In this document: positions 19,852 to 28,228 of the stretch, one piece after another
Layout of the letters: every line of letters starts with the position of its first letter
Numbering within the stretch: the first letter of the stretch is position 1
Virus record (IMG/VR): IMGVR_UViG_3300032284_000947
Span: 1-29,871 of that record
Strand: one strand, 5' to 3'
DNA from: a virus
Length of the DNA stretch: 29,871 bases
Made by a program: the position numbers and the translations under genes
The notes under the pieces: generated by a model
What the model was told of the DNA's origin: nothing
Databases searched by the model: none
Seen by the model: only the letters and a program-made list of their open reading frames with translations

Positions 19852-22800
19852 GGAGAAGTTACCTCTTTACCTGTTGACCAATCGAAACGCTTGCCATCTT
19901 GAACTGCTTGATTATTGGATGGATCAAAAGAGAAACTACCTTTTCCGGCCATCCAAGGCTGGCGTTGCACTGGCTTAAATTCTGCCGGTGTGGCCAAAGT
20001 CTCAGAACCAACAGTTCTCTTATATGGCAAATTATTGATATCTTTTGGCGTCATTCCAGCAAAATAATCAATCTGATCAACTGCCTTTTGATCATAAACC
20101 TTTTGGGAATGATCAGGATCACGGGTCCAATCTGCAATAAACTTGGCCTGTGTTTTTCTTTGTGCTGGATTAGGATTATTAATATTATCAATCCAATCAC
20201 GCGCTAAGTCTTCCTGACGCAACTGATTACTGCGGTCTTGAGTAATAACTTGATATTTTGCTGCTGGTGCCTTTACTGGCTCCGCAACTGACATCAAACC
20301 TTCCTTTAATTGCATATTAGTGGTACGGCCACCTGCATTTGCTGCAACGGTTTTAAAAGCATTGACAATAGCATCTTTGGCGGCAGTGTCAGCCAGCCCT
20401 TGGAAACCATCACTATCAACATCAACGCCAGCCTTCTTTAGTGCATTATCAAGGACTGGAGTTCCTTTAATAATACCAATAGCATCTGCCTTAAATCCAG
20501 TGGTCCGGTTCATATCAATTTTTTGATATGCGTTAATCAGACCATTTTGAACCTGTTGGACAGCTGGAAGCTCTTCCAAAAATTTAGAATTTTCGGTTGT
20601 AAACTTGGTTGCATCTGCATTCTGAGCATCAGCCATTGCTTTTTGAGCAGCTGCCGATAGATTTTTTTGAACAATGGATTGCGGAAATCCATATGTTTTA
20701 CCATCAGATAACAATGTCTGCTGGCTTCCATTAGCAATGCCTTCAGCCTTATCAGATAAGGACTTCCACGCCTCGAATGCTTTGGTTGCGTCCTGTCCCA
20801 TATCCTGAAGTTTTTGATAACGCTTCCATGCCACGTCAGCTTGATTCCTAAAGTAAGTAGGCGTTCCAGATGGATGAATATCTGGATATGGATTTACATC
20901 TCCAGTCTGTGAAGCATCCGTAGCAACTGCTCCAGCAGTATCAGGAACTGCTGCTTGCGCCACTTTAATTGGCTGAGGAGCGGTTTGATCTTCTGTAGGT
21001 TGATTGCTTGGAACAACTGCCTGAATACCACCATCATCAGGCAGCATTGATTGGCCGCCGATTGCTTGCGCCTGACGTGGCTTTGAAGTTCTAAGTGCAT
21101 TCATTACGGCAGGAGAAAACCCAGCAGCCTGAATAATTGCATTTAATTGTGCATTATATTCTTCTGGCGTTAATGGTGGCGCTCCAGAACCCGGCGTAGG
21201 AGCCATAATAGCATTACCCTGCGAATCAACGTCAGAATGATATTTAGATATAAATTTCGTATAGATATCAAGCGCTTGACCACGATTTTGAATATCAAGT
21301 TCTTGCTGCCTGAGCGGGATTCCAGCTTCACCAACGCCGACTTGACGGCTTTGAATTGCCTGTTCAGCCAACGCCTTCTGAGTCTCATAATCAATATTGC
21401 GCTGTTTAGCATATGTATTTGCGCCGATTAGACCACCCTGACCAATGGCCTGAGTGAGGAATGGCGACGGGCTTGCAGCCATGCCAAATCCAGCAGCCAT
21501 AATAGCCTGACGAGCATCGTCGGAAAGGGGTTGTCCCTTATTAAACAAATTACCAATCAGACCGGGCTGATCGCTTGAGCTTGGCAAACTGGAAAGACCC
21601 TTAGATATAGATGATCCTAAGTTTCCCAAAAAATCTTGATTTGCTGAAATTGTTTGATCGGGATTTGCTGAACTTCCATCAGCATGTGGGACGCGGGGGA
21701 CTAAGCCACCAGTTGCATAGGAATTGGTAAATGGACCCATGCCCTCATAGCCGCCAGCACCAGCAACGTAATTTGGATTATTAGCACTAATGCCAAATGT
21801 TTGACCGTACTTATTAAGAGCAGCTTTACCAAAGCCAGCAATGCCAGATGTATCAAATGCTGGTGCTTCGTATGGTTGAGCGTGAGGAAGGCCCATACCG
21901 CCACCCCCTTGAATGCTAATATGCGGAATATATGAACCAAGCGTAATTTTGGCTAATGAAGCCATTTCCTCAGCCAATGGATCATCGGCGTAAGGAGTTT
22001 CACCAAACTGCCTCTGGCTTTGACCAATGCCACCATAAGCATAAGGGCGTCGTTCCATGCTTTCAGGAACAAGACCGCCCATCGAAGAACCGCCAGTTGC
22101 GAAGTGACCACGATCCGCCGCCCCACTCGTTGCATCGGCATAATTAACCATCCGCAACCCACTTTCTGTCCTATGAACAGCATTAGGATTGCGCTTTTCA
22201 ACTTCCTGAGCACTCAAACCAATATTGGTTTTTGGATCGCCCTTATAGTTAAACTTGTAAATATTCTGGCCATCAAACGTCTTGCCAATTGGTTCCATAT
22301 TATCTTTGGAACGCTCATCAGACATAGTTAATAGCGATGTACCAAGGCCAAGTGCGGCATTCATTGGATTTGGAGCCGGGGCAGTAGCAGTGCTTGTTCC
22401 ACCTTGACCAGCGCCAAGGCCGGAAGCCATGTTGGCAAGACTACCCAGTGTTTGCCAAGGATAAGCCTGTTGCTGAGCATACTGTTGATATGCAGCGGCG
22501 TTTTGAGCCTGTTGAACTGCATACGGAATAGCGCCAGCCGCCGACAACTGTTGAGCACCAGTTTCGCCAGCCGTTTGAGCGCCAGCCCCTAACTGTCCAT
22601 ATTGAGCACCAGCGGCCAATGACATTGGAACCGTTTGAAGCGCCGCGTTTTGAGCCGATGTTCCAAGCTGACCATATTGAGCACCAAGTGCGCCAAGTTG
22701 TTGAGCGCCCTGCATGGCAGCATTTTGAGCGCCAGTTCCAAGTTGACCGTATAGTGATGCTTGCTGCTGAGCCAATGGCATACCCTGAAGTGCCGCGTTC

Positions 22801-23927
22801 TGAGCCGCAGTACCTAATGCACCATATTGACCAGCCGCACCCATTCCTTGGCCAGCAATGTTTGCAATATTAGCAGCGCCCTGTTGCTGAGCTTGACCGG
22901 CATTAATAAGAGCCTGTTGAGCCTGTCCACCAAGTTGACCATACTGATTAGCAAGGCCGCCAATCTGTCCATACATAGAACCCTGCTGCCCAGCGATACC
23001 CGCCTGAGCGCCAAGGCCAGACAAATAATTCTGTGCCGCCGATTGATAGCCAGTGTTAGCCATCTGGCCAAGCGTTTGACCCATAGCAAGGTTCTGCTGG
23101 CCCATAAGAGCCGCCTGAGCTACGTTGCCACGATCCCCACCGAAAGCACCCTGCTGGATTGCGCTTCCCTGAAGTTGCTGTTGCTGCTGTTGATTTTGGT
23201 TCTGCATCATTGCAGCCGTTGAACCCATTGCATTCTGCAAATAAGGATTCATGTAACCCTGAACACCAGCCGCATAATTCGGGGCATTGTAACCCTGAGA
23301 AATACCACCCAATCCGCCGATAGTCTGCCCAAGCCCACCAGCCGCGCCCATCGTACCCATCTGAGCGGCCTGATAACTTGGCTGAGCTGCATATGTTGAT
23401 TGCATCAGCGGCCTCATGCCAGCTTGAGCAGCGCCCGCAGCTTCTTGATATTGAGGCATAGTTCCAGCCGCAAAAGTTTGAGCACCCTGAAAATAAGGTT
23501 GCGCCACTCCCAAGCCTTGGTTCAAAATATCTTGAGCTTGCCCAGCCGCTCCATACCCCGCCTGATAAGCTGGCTGAGCCGCATTCATGTTCATTCCAGC
23601 TTGCTGTGCAGCGGCACCCGTCAGATCAGTAGCCGCGCCATAATAAGGCTGGGCAACATTTTGGCCTTGAGCAATTTGGTTCATGGCAGTATTCGTCGCG
23701 CCATAACCAGCCTGATATCCGGGCTGTGCGGCCTGAGAATATTGCTGAGCTTGATTGATGCCAGCTTGCTGAGTAGCATTGATATCAGGAACTAGCTGCC
23801 CCTGATATTGCTGGTAAGGTTGCTGTTGAAGGGTTTTGCCTTGCTGGGTTATGTAATTATACATATCCTGAACGGCCTGTGGAGGCGCACTCGTGGACGT
23901 AGTGGTGGCTGAACCCTTGGAACCCAT
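19848..23927 (-). CDS. Giant Gln/Ala/Gly-rich virion protein with internal S74-like motif
   Basis: 1359 residues. Residues 1-530 are low complexity, with YQAGYGA-type repeats, a poly-Gln run (about 244-252), and repeats of YGQLG followed by AQNAA-type lines (about 328-447). At 535-600 lies MSDERSKDNMEPIGKTFDGQ, IGLSAQEVEKRNPNAV, VNYADAT: the pattern of the peptidase S74 intramolecular chaperone of phage tail spikes, here far from the C-terminus. Residues 620-760 are Gly-rich loops with ATGG turns. The last 600 residues are helical, with LSDDARQAIMAAGFGMAASP and a long coiled-coil stretch. Most likely an internal or ejection-type virion protein. GAGG precedes ATG 23927. Confidence 0.7.
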   Translation of the reverse strand: MGSKGSATTTSTSAPPQAVQDMYNYITQQGKTLQQQPYQQYQGQLVPDINATQQAGINQAQQYSQAAQPGYQAGYGATNTAMNQIAQGQNVAQPYYGAATDLTGAAAQQAGMNMNAAQPAYQAGYGAAGQAQDILNQGLGVAQPYFQGAQTFAAGTMPQYQEAAGAAQAGMRPLMQSTYAAQPSYQAAQMGTMGAAGGLGQTIGGLGGISQGYNAPNYAAGVQGYMNPYLQNAMGSTAAMMQNQNQQQQQQLQGSAIQQGAFGGDRGNVAQAALMGQQNLAMGQTLGQMANTGYQSAAQNYLSGLGAQAGIAGQQGSMYGQIGGLANQYGQLGGQAQQALINAGQAQQQGAANIANIAGQGMGAAGQYGALGTAAQNAALQGMPLAQQQASLYGQLGTGAQNAAMQGAQQLGALGAQYGQLGTSAQNAALQTVPMSLAAGAQYGQLGAGAQTAGETGAQQLSAAGAIPYAVQQAQNAAAYQQYAQQQAYPWQTLGSLANMASGLGAGQGGTSTATAPAPNPMNAALGLGTSLLTMSDERSKDNMEPIGKTFDGQNIYKFNYKGDPKTNIGLSAQEVEKRNPNAVHRTESGLRMVNYADATSGAADRGHFATGGSSMGGLVPESMERRPYAYGGIGQSQRQFGETPYADDPLAEEMASLAKITLGSYIPHISIQGGGGMGLPHAQPYEAPAFDTSGIAGFGKAALNKYGQTFGISANNPNYVAGAGGYEGMGPFTNSYATGGLVPRVPHADGSSANPDQTISANQDFLGNLGSSISKGLSSLPSSSDQPGLIGNLFNKGQPLSDDARQAIMAAGFGMAASPSPFLTQAIGQGGLIGANTYAKQRNIDYETQKALAEQAIQSRQVGVGEAGIPLRQQELDIQNRGQALDIYTKFISKYHSDVDSQGNAIMAPTPGSGAPPLTPEEYNAQLNAIIQAAGFSPAVMNALRTSKPRQAQAIGGQSMLPDDGGIQAVVPSNQPTEDQTAPQPIKVAQAAVPDTAGAVATDASQTGDVNPYPDIHPSGTPTYFRNQADVAWKRYQKLQDMGQDATKAFEAWKSLSDKAEGIANGSQQTLLSDGKTYGFPQSIVQKNLSAAAQKAMADAQNADATKFTTENSKFLEELPAVQQVQNGLINAYQKIDMNRTTGFKADAIGIIKGTPVLDNALKKAGVDVDSDGFQGLADTAAKDAIVNAFKTVAANAGGRTTNMQLKEGLMSVAEPVKAPAAKYQVITQDRSNQLRQEDLARDWIDNINNPNPAQRKTQAKFIADWTRDPDHSQKVYDQKAVDQIDYFAGMTPKDINNLPYKRTVGSETLATPAEFKPVQRQPWMAGKGSFSFDPSNNQAVQDGKRFDWSTGKEVTSP
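22580..22960 (-). repeat. Tandem YGQLG / AQNAA coding repeats
   Basis: Within the 1359-residue gene, several copies of a 25-30-residue unit encode YGQLG, a Gly/Thr/Ser-Ala-Gln pair and a (M/L)QG-type end. On the plus strand this shows as repeated TTGACCATATTGAGCACC-like and GCGTTTTGAGC-like stretches. Copies are diverged in DNA but regular in protein. They are separated by AAQ- and GALGAQ-type linkers. Slippage or recombination between copies could change protein length. Confidence 0.7.
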
Positions 23928-23937
23928 CGTATAACCC

Positions 23938-24498
23938 TCAATCTACTTCTTCGTCAGTAGAACCTGTTTTCGCGCCCCATAGGAAAAACGCCCCAGCGGG
24001 TTCACCAAAGTTACGCTCGTATAAAGCTATCTTAGCACTTGTTCTCGTATTTGACAAAACCCCAATCATCAAAGGAAGTTCAAGGTCTAACGCAACTTTC
24101 TTAGCAAATTCAATCAGTTTCTGGACCCGTGATTCTTTGGCATTACGATAATCTGGATGCACAAAGACACACATTTCTTCCAAGAACTGTTTTTCCGAAT
24201 ACCAATAGTTGGCCACTCGCAATACAACCAATCCTTCAAGTTTATCTTTCGGTCCAATGACGCCGATAATACCGTTGCTTTGTGTCAATTGTGGCCACAG
24301 AGCTTCAGCAACTTTGGTGTCATTAAAATCAAACAAACCATTCTCTTTATGGACAATACGAGCCAAGTCCATAATGCCAAATAGGTCGTCTTTGGTGGCA
24401 ACCCTGACGCGGGCTGGGGTAGTGATTAGCTCAATTTTGCGGTTCTTCCGTGCACTCTTTGACAGACGAACACGTTTTTTAGTCTCTACAATTTGCAT
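23938..24498 (-). CDS. GNAT acetyltransferase-like phage protein
   Basis: 186 residues. The N-terminus is very basic (ETKKRVRLSKSARKNRK). From residue 30 a GNAT-type order appears: VRVATKDDLFGIMDLARIVH, then VLRVANYWYSEKQFLEEMCV followed by FVHPDYRNAKESRVQKLIEF (strand, acetyl-CoA loop, helix), and ALYERNFGEPAGAFFLWG. The loop RNAKESRVQ is a loose fit to the Q/RxxGxG/A motif, so activity is uncertain. Similar GNAT proteins occur between head and neck genes of podoviruses, where the role is unknown; modification of a host or capsid target is possible. The upstream gene ends in two TAA stops in a row just before its ATG. Confidence 0.72.
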   Translation of the reverse strand: MQIVETKKRVRLSKSARKNRKIELITTPARVRVATKDDLFGIMDLARIVHKENGLFDFNDTKVAEALWPQLTQSNGIIGVIGPKDKLEGLVVLRVANYWYSEKQFLEEMCVFVHPDYRNAKESRVQKLIEFAKKVALDLELPLMIGVLSNTRTSAKIALYERNFGEPAGAFFLWGAKTGSTDEEVD

Positions 24499-24501
24499 TT
24501 A

Positions 24502-25104
24502 TTAGTCTTTCTTTGGGCCAGGTAGTTTACTAAGTGTCTTTATTAAGTCCTTACGAGCCAAAACGACAGTATCGTCCAACAAATTATGGCCATGATTGAT
24601 ATCGCCACCACCAAGTGAAGTAACAACACTAGGAGGAATAACATATTCCCCTCCAGCAGCAACAATAGGCGCGAGAGCACCGTGTTCTTTTTCAATTTTA
24701 GGTCCGCCATTATGGCCAATCATACTTACTTGTTTATTATCATTGTAATCGTGGCAAAGGTCATCCAAAACATCAAGCCCTGCATCGGTATTTCCCTCAC
24801 CTAATGCCGACACGATGTCAGCTGGAATAACATATGACCCAGCCGGAACATGCATATTGAGATGATCAGTACGACCAGCTACTGCGGCATGAATTGGTCC
24901 GATATGAACACGCAAATCATGCGCCGCACGATCTGAGACATCTGCATTGGTTAACGGGTCGGGAATGTCACCGCCCGATGCCTTCTTAGAACGAGCAACA
25001 TTCAATGCCGCCGCTATGGCTTGATCTTGAGGATGACCTGAATGGATCATTTCCCTTATATTAGAGCTGATCGTCTTCTGTGACTTACCGTGTGCTAGTG
25101 GCAT
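24502..25104 (-). CDS. Structural-type protein with duplicated YVIP domain
   Basis: 200 residues. The first 42 (MPLAHGKSQKTISSNIREMI, then QAIAAALNVARSKKASGG) match the DUF6496-like opening found in phage and bacterial proteins (HGKSxKTxSxNI...G(H/Y)PQxQAxAxAL). Residues 85-116 (VPAGSYVIPADIVSALGEGN) and 147-179 (AAGGEYVIPPSVVTSLGGGD) are two copies of one unit, each ending in a LDDL or LDDT line. Neighbours are neck and ejection genes, so it is probably a minor virion component. It ends in tandem TAA TAA. Confidence 0.65.
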   Translation of the reverse strand: MPLAHGKSQKTISSNIREMIHSGHPQDQAIAAALNVARSKKASGGDIPDPLTNADVSDRAAHDLRVHIGPIHAAVAGRTDHLNMHVPAGSYVIPADIVSALGEGNTDAGLDVLDDLCHDYNDNKQVSMIGHNGGPKIEKEHGALAPIVAAGGEYVIPPSVVTSLGGGDINHGHNLLDDTVVLARKDLIKTLSKLPGPKKD

Positions 25105-25111
25105 GACGACC

Positions 25112-25459
25112 TCAACTATACGACACGGCTACAATCATGCCGCTACCGGGAGTGATAACAATGCCCTTATTAACGGGCATATTGATGGTGTAGATGCCAA
25201 CAGTATTTGGAATGATGGCTAAACGAAAACCAGTCACTGCCGTCGCAACAGATGTTGCGTCATATATAGTGCCAGTCGTTGTACCCGCCACAATGACACT
25301 AACCTTAGCAACCCATCCAATAGTTGTCGCAAAATATGTTGATGCAGTTACTTCGTAGGTATTCACCGTGCCAGCAATGTTCTGCGTCGTGTGGTTCAAA
25401 GCATTGATGCCTTGCACGCCGTTCTTCTGGGTAGTGAGAATATCGTCTAAAGATGCGAT
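25112..25459 (-). CDS. Small beta-rich structural-type protein, probable ATC start
   Basis: 115 residues if started at ATC 25459. AGGAGG (25470-25465) lies 5 bases before ATC, directly after two in-frame stops (TAA TAG). The reading from there, (M)ASLDDILTTQKNGVQGINAL, looks like the N-terminus of phage proteins beginning MA(S/N)LDD(L/I)LTTQKNG. The first regular start is GTG 25417, within NGVQGI, with no ribosome-binding site. The rest is beta-rich and Thr/Val-heavy (TYFATTIGWVAKVSVIVAGT, ATAVTGFRLAIIPNTVGIY), typical of a small head or neck decoration protein. Neighbours are hub and DUF6496-like genes. A sequencing error (ATG read as ATC) is the main alternative. Confidence 0.68.
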   Translation of the reverse strand: MASLDDILTTQKNGVQGINALNHTTQNIAGTVNTYEVTASTYFATTIGWVAKVSVIVAGTTTGTIYDATSVATAVTGFRLAIIPNTVGIYTINMPVNKGIVITPGSGMIVAVSYS

Positions 25460-25471
25460 GGTAGCCTCCTA

Positions 25472-27514
25472 TTAAAATTTGCCGTCAATTTGGTAACGAT
25501 AACGAATCGCACCAAGACGCCAGAAAGTTCCAACATCGCTAGATGATACTGCAATTGACATAAGACGGGCGCGTATGCGGACGGAGATGTACTCTGTCGC
25601 TTGCGTCATGTTGTACGGACCATAAGCAGTAACTGCGTCGCCGGGGTAATTCGTCACGTAGAATGTGATCTGAACTGTGGCGTTCTGCGTACCGCTGTAA
25701 GTCCCCCACTTCATGTCTGGCCAAATCTGATCAATGAAGATCAGGTTGTCAGCCTCATTGAGCTGGAAGAAGCCTGTCTGGAACGATGACAGCATGGCCG
25801 TCGTGGTAGCTCCACTGGCCGCATCATTGCCTACCTCGTGCTGATATAGGTAATTATCAGACCCAGCACCAATGGGAGGCCCAAGCACAGATTGATCAAT
25901 CCAAGCAGTACGACCAAGAGAGCCATAATCCCACTGTTGGAGAACCGTATTGTATTTAACATAAGAGTCATTCTCCGTCGAACTTGCCGATGGATAGTAC
26001 CAAGTTACTTCATTGAACTGCGAGTTAACAGCGCAGCATACCTTGCTCAAGTATGATGTATTAATGTTCTGGAAGATAACATCCCAAATCGGGCATGGAA
26101 TACTCTGGGGGCCAGAACCCATTGACATGAAGAATTGCTTTTGGCTCATCCAAAAGATAGCGCCGTTAAGCTGGCCGGTGCAATGACGCGATACAGCTCC
26201 GCAGTTCGATCCAATTTTGTTGAACCCATATACAAACGGAGCGCCAACATACTGCATCGCCCACATATCAAGGTCGGTCCAAAGCAAACCCTGCTGTGGT
26301 CCTTGGATGCCAGCGACAATCTTTGATCCGGTTGGAATACGATATGAGCCAGCCTGATTGGTTGGCGTAGCATTCCATTGAGTAAAATCTTCAATATCGC
26401 ACCAACGAACCAACAATGGATCAGGTGAAAGCGTAAACGACGAGCCATATGCAATAATTTGACGCTCTGGCATGGCGACAAAGATGCCGCTGTTGACTAG
26501 GGGGCCGTTGCCTCCAACAATCTGAGCATTTTGAAGCTGTCCACCGGGATGCCAATAGTAAATAGCTCCACCAGCTGGGCAAGCAATCAAATCTTGGCCA
26601 AAGTTATCCAAGGTCCAGTCAGTAGTGGTTACTGGAGTTCCGGAAGTTGATGGTTGAGTTGTTCCAACACCAAAGCCACCAGTACCATATCCGCCAACAC
26701 CATATCCGCTACCCGTTGGCTGTGGCCCCAAGGCAATGTAAAATGTTGATTGAATGTTTCCCGAATTTATAGAAACAGGGCCAGCCGTTGATGTGGCCGT
26801 ATTAGCCGCTGAAAATGTAAACGTGTTCACCGTTGGAACGGTCAAAACGGTGTAAAGACCAAATAAAGTTAGACCACCAAGCGTAGTTGAAACGCCAACA
26901 TAAAAAACATCACCAACAGAATAACCGTGATTGTTAAATGTAGTCGATATGATTGAAGACCCATTCGTGGTTGAGAACGCATATGACGCGCCACCACTTG
27001 AGACTGTAGATGCAGCTAATGCTGAAGCGTTAATTGTGTATGTCGTTCCAGCCGCTGTGTAGATGGTGTATGGGCCAGTAAGGATTAATCCACCAACTGA
27101 AACAGGCGTAACAAAATTGACCAAATCTAATACGGATGCAGTTATTCCAGCATCTGTAATAGTTACCGTATTTGATCCCGCTGTGGTTGAAAAGTTGGGA
27201 GCTGAATTTGTAACTGTCACTTGCGGGGTAATATCAACGAGATTGTTATTCGTTAAAACATCAAGTTTAGATTCAGCACCGACAGCAAGATGATTTACGG
27301 CATTAAGATCAGCCCAACCCTTAAGCGCCCTAATTTTAGAAGATATGGAAGAATTATAATACGCAATCCAGCCACCAAGTTTTTGAGCCAAGCCAAGGCC
27401 CATTCGCTCAGGCAAAAACCGAATCAATGCGGATGATGAGTATGCAGCCTCATTGAGAGCCAACGTGGTGTTGGTTTCTACGCCGGGCCGTAACTTGATC
27501 GTGTTATGGGGCAT
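25472..27514 (-). CDS. P22 gp10-like tail hub/DNA-stabilisation protein
   Basis: 680 residues. Start MPHNTIKLRPGVETNTTLAL, then SSALIRFLPERMGL and LAQKLGGWIAYY. The C-terminal 300 residues contain GQLNGAIFWMSQKQFFMSMG, VKYNTVLQQWDYGSLGRTAW, and SVRIRARLMSIAVSSSDVGT followed by FWRLGAIRYR: a beta-propeller-like series ending in the R-x-R-x-M...WRLG line seen in phage hub proteins that close the neck and hold packaged DNA. Residues 109-175 and 179-246 are a duplicated (V/L)GGL-x-L-x-G-x-YT(I/V) module inserted near the N-terminus, followed by a Gly-rich loop (YGVGGYGTGGFGVG). The gp10 assignment is a similarity of pattern. Confidence 0.72.
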   Translation of the reverse strand: MPHNTIKLRPGVETNTTLALNEAAYSSSALIRFLPERMGLGLAQKLGGWIAYYNSSISSKIRALKGWADLNAVNHLAVGAESKLDVLTNNNLVDITPQVTVTNSAPNFSTTAGSNTVTITDAGITASVLDLVNFVTPVSVGGLILTGPYTIYTAAGTTYTINASALAASTVSSGGASYAFSTTNGSSIISTTFNNHGYSVGDVFYVGVSTTLGGLTLFGLYTVLTVPTVNTFTFSAANTATSTAGPVSINSGNIQSTFYIALGPQPTGSGYGVGGYGTGGFGVGTTQPSTSGTPVTTTDWTLDNFGQDLIACPAGGAIYYWHPGGQLQNAQIVGGNGPLVNSGIFVAMPERQIIAYGSSFTLSPDPLLVRWCDIEDFTQWNATPTNQAGSYRIPTGSKIVAGIQGPQQGLLWTDLDMWAMQYVGAPFVYGFNKIGSNCGAVSRHCTGQLNGAIFWMSQKQFFMSMGSGPQSIPCPIWDVIFQNINTSYLSKVCCAVNSQFNEVTWYYPSASSTENDSYVKYNTVLQQWDYGSLGRTAWIDQSVLGPPIGAGSDNYLYQHEVGNDAASGATTTAMLSSFQTGFFQLNEADNLIFIDQIWPDMKWGTYSGTQNATVQITFYVTNYPGDAVTAYGPYNMTQATEYISVRIRARLMSIAVSSSDVGTFWRLGAIRYRYQIDGKF

Positions 27515-27517
27515 ATA

Positions 27518-28228
27518 TTAACCCCTTGAAGGTGTTGCAACAGGAGATTGAGAATAAGAAGTCCAAGCTGCATCTTGATATTTTTTACGATTTTCTTCGG
27601 AAAGAGCAGACCTAAGAAGAACCTGATACTGACTTTCGTAGCTTTGTGCCATCTGAGGATCGTCTGATTGTCGGCCAAAGTTACGTTGATATGCAGAAAT
27701 ATAGATCATAGAAGCCATAATCATCATATCTGGCAAATTAGTAGAAATATATGTTTGTGTGTTTGTGGCTGATAATGGAGCAGAACGAACTGTGCCAGTC
27801 AATCGAACTTGATAAGCCAAATCTGGGATAGGGCCAATCGTCATGATCTGAGATGTGAAGCCAGTCGTAGCCGCATCGCCGCCGTATTCAGCATAAAACT
27901 GTGGCAATCCAGTAGTTGAACCGCCACCATAAACATTCTGAATGTATTCTTTTGTCACTGGCAGCAACGGGGAAGATACACCCGATCCAGTGATAACTTC
28001 CATCGTCTCAGTCGTTACAAATTGTGTCTGTGGAATTGTAAACGTACCGCTATTAGCCGTCAGCGAGTAAGCCGTCGTGCTAATTTGGGTGGAAAGAAAA
28101 TCAAGGTCACGCTGCATACGCAATTCAGCATATGAGATCATTGATGGTAAAATAATCTGAAAATTAATGTCTGTTGTCGGAACAACTGACATCGTAGCAA
28201 TAGTTTGCACAAAGGAATTATAGTCCAC
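27518..28228 (-). CDS. Head-to-tail adaptor protein, GTG start
   Basis: 236 residues from GTG 28228 (MDYNSFVQTIATMSVV). GGGAGG lies 5 bases upstream, inside the end of the homing endonuclease gene. ILPSMISYAELRMQRDLDFL is the amphipathic helix of phage adaptors that sits on the portal; beta lines follow (TIPQTQFVTTETMEVITGSG, GLPQFYAEYGG), and a helix with YISAYQRNFGRQSDDPQMAQ closes the domain, continuing to ENRKKYQDAAW. This is the usual build of a podovirus neck adaptor (P22 gp4-like role). It is followed by the hub gene after 3 bases. Confidence 0.75.
   Translation of the reverse strand: MDYNSFVQTIATMSVVPTTDINFQIILPSMISYAELRMQRDLDFLSTQISTTAYSLTANSGTFTIPQTQFVTTETMEVITGSGVSSPLLPVTKEYIQNVYGGGSTTGLPQFYAEYGGDAATTGFTSQIMTIGPIPDLAYQVRLTGTVRSAPLSATNTQTYISTNLPDMMIMASMIYISAYQRNFGRQSDDPQMAQSYESQYQVLLRSALSEENRKKYQDAAWTSYSQSPVATPSRG

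Noticed and set aside
22814-23222. Long frames opposite and across the repeat gene
   Set aside because: Repeat-driven open frames; Leu/Ala-rich shadow sequence with no starts or motifs.
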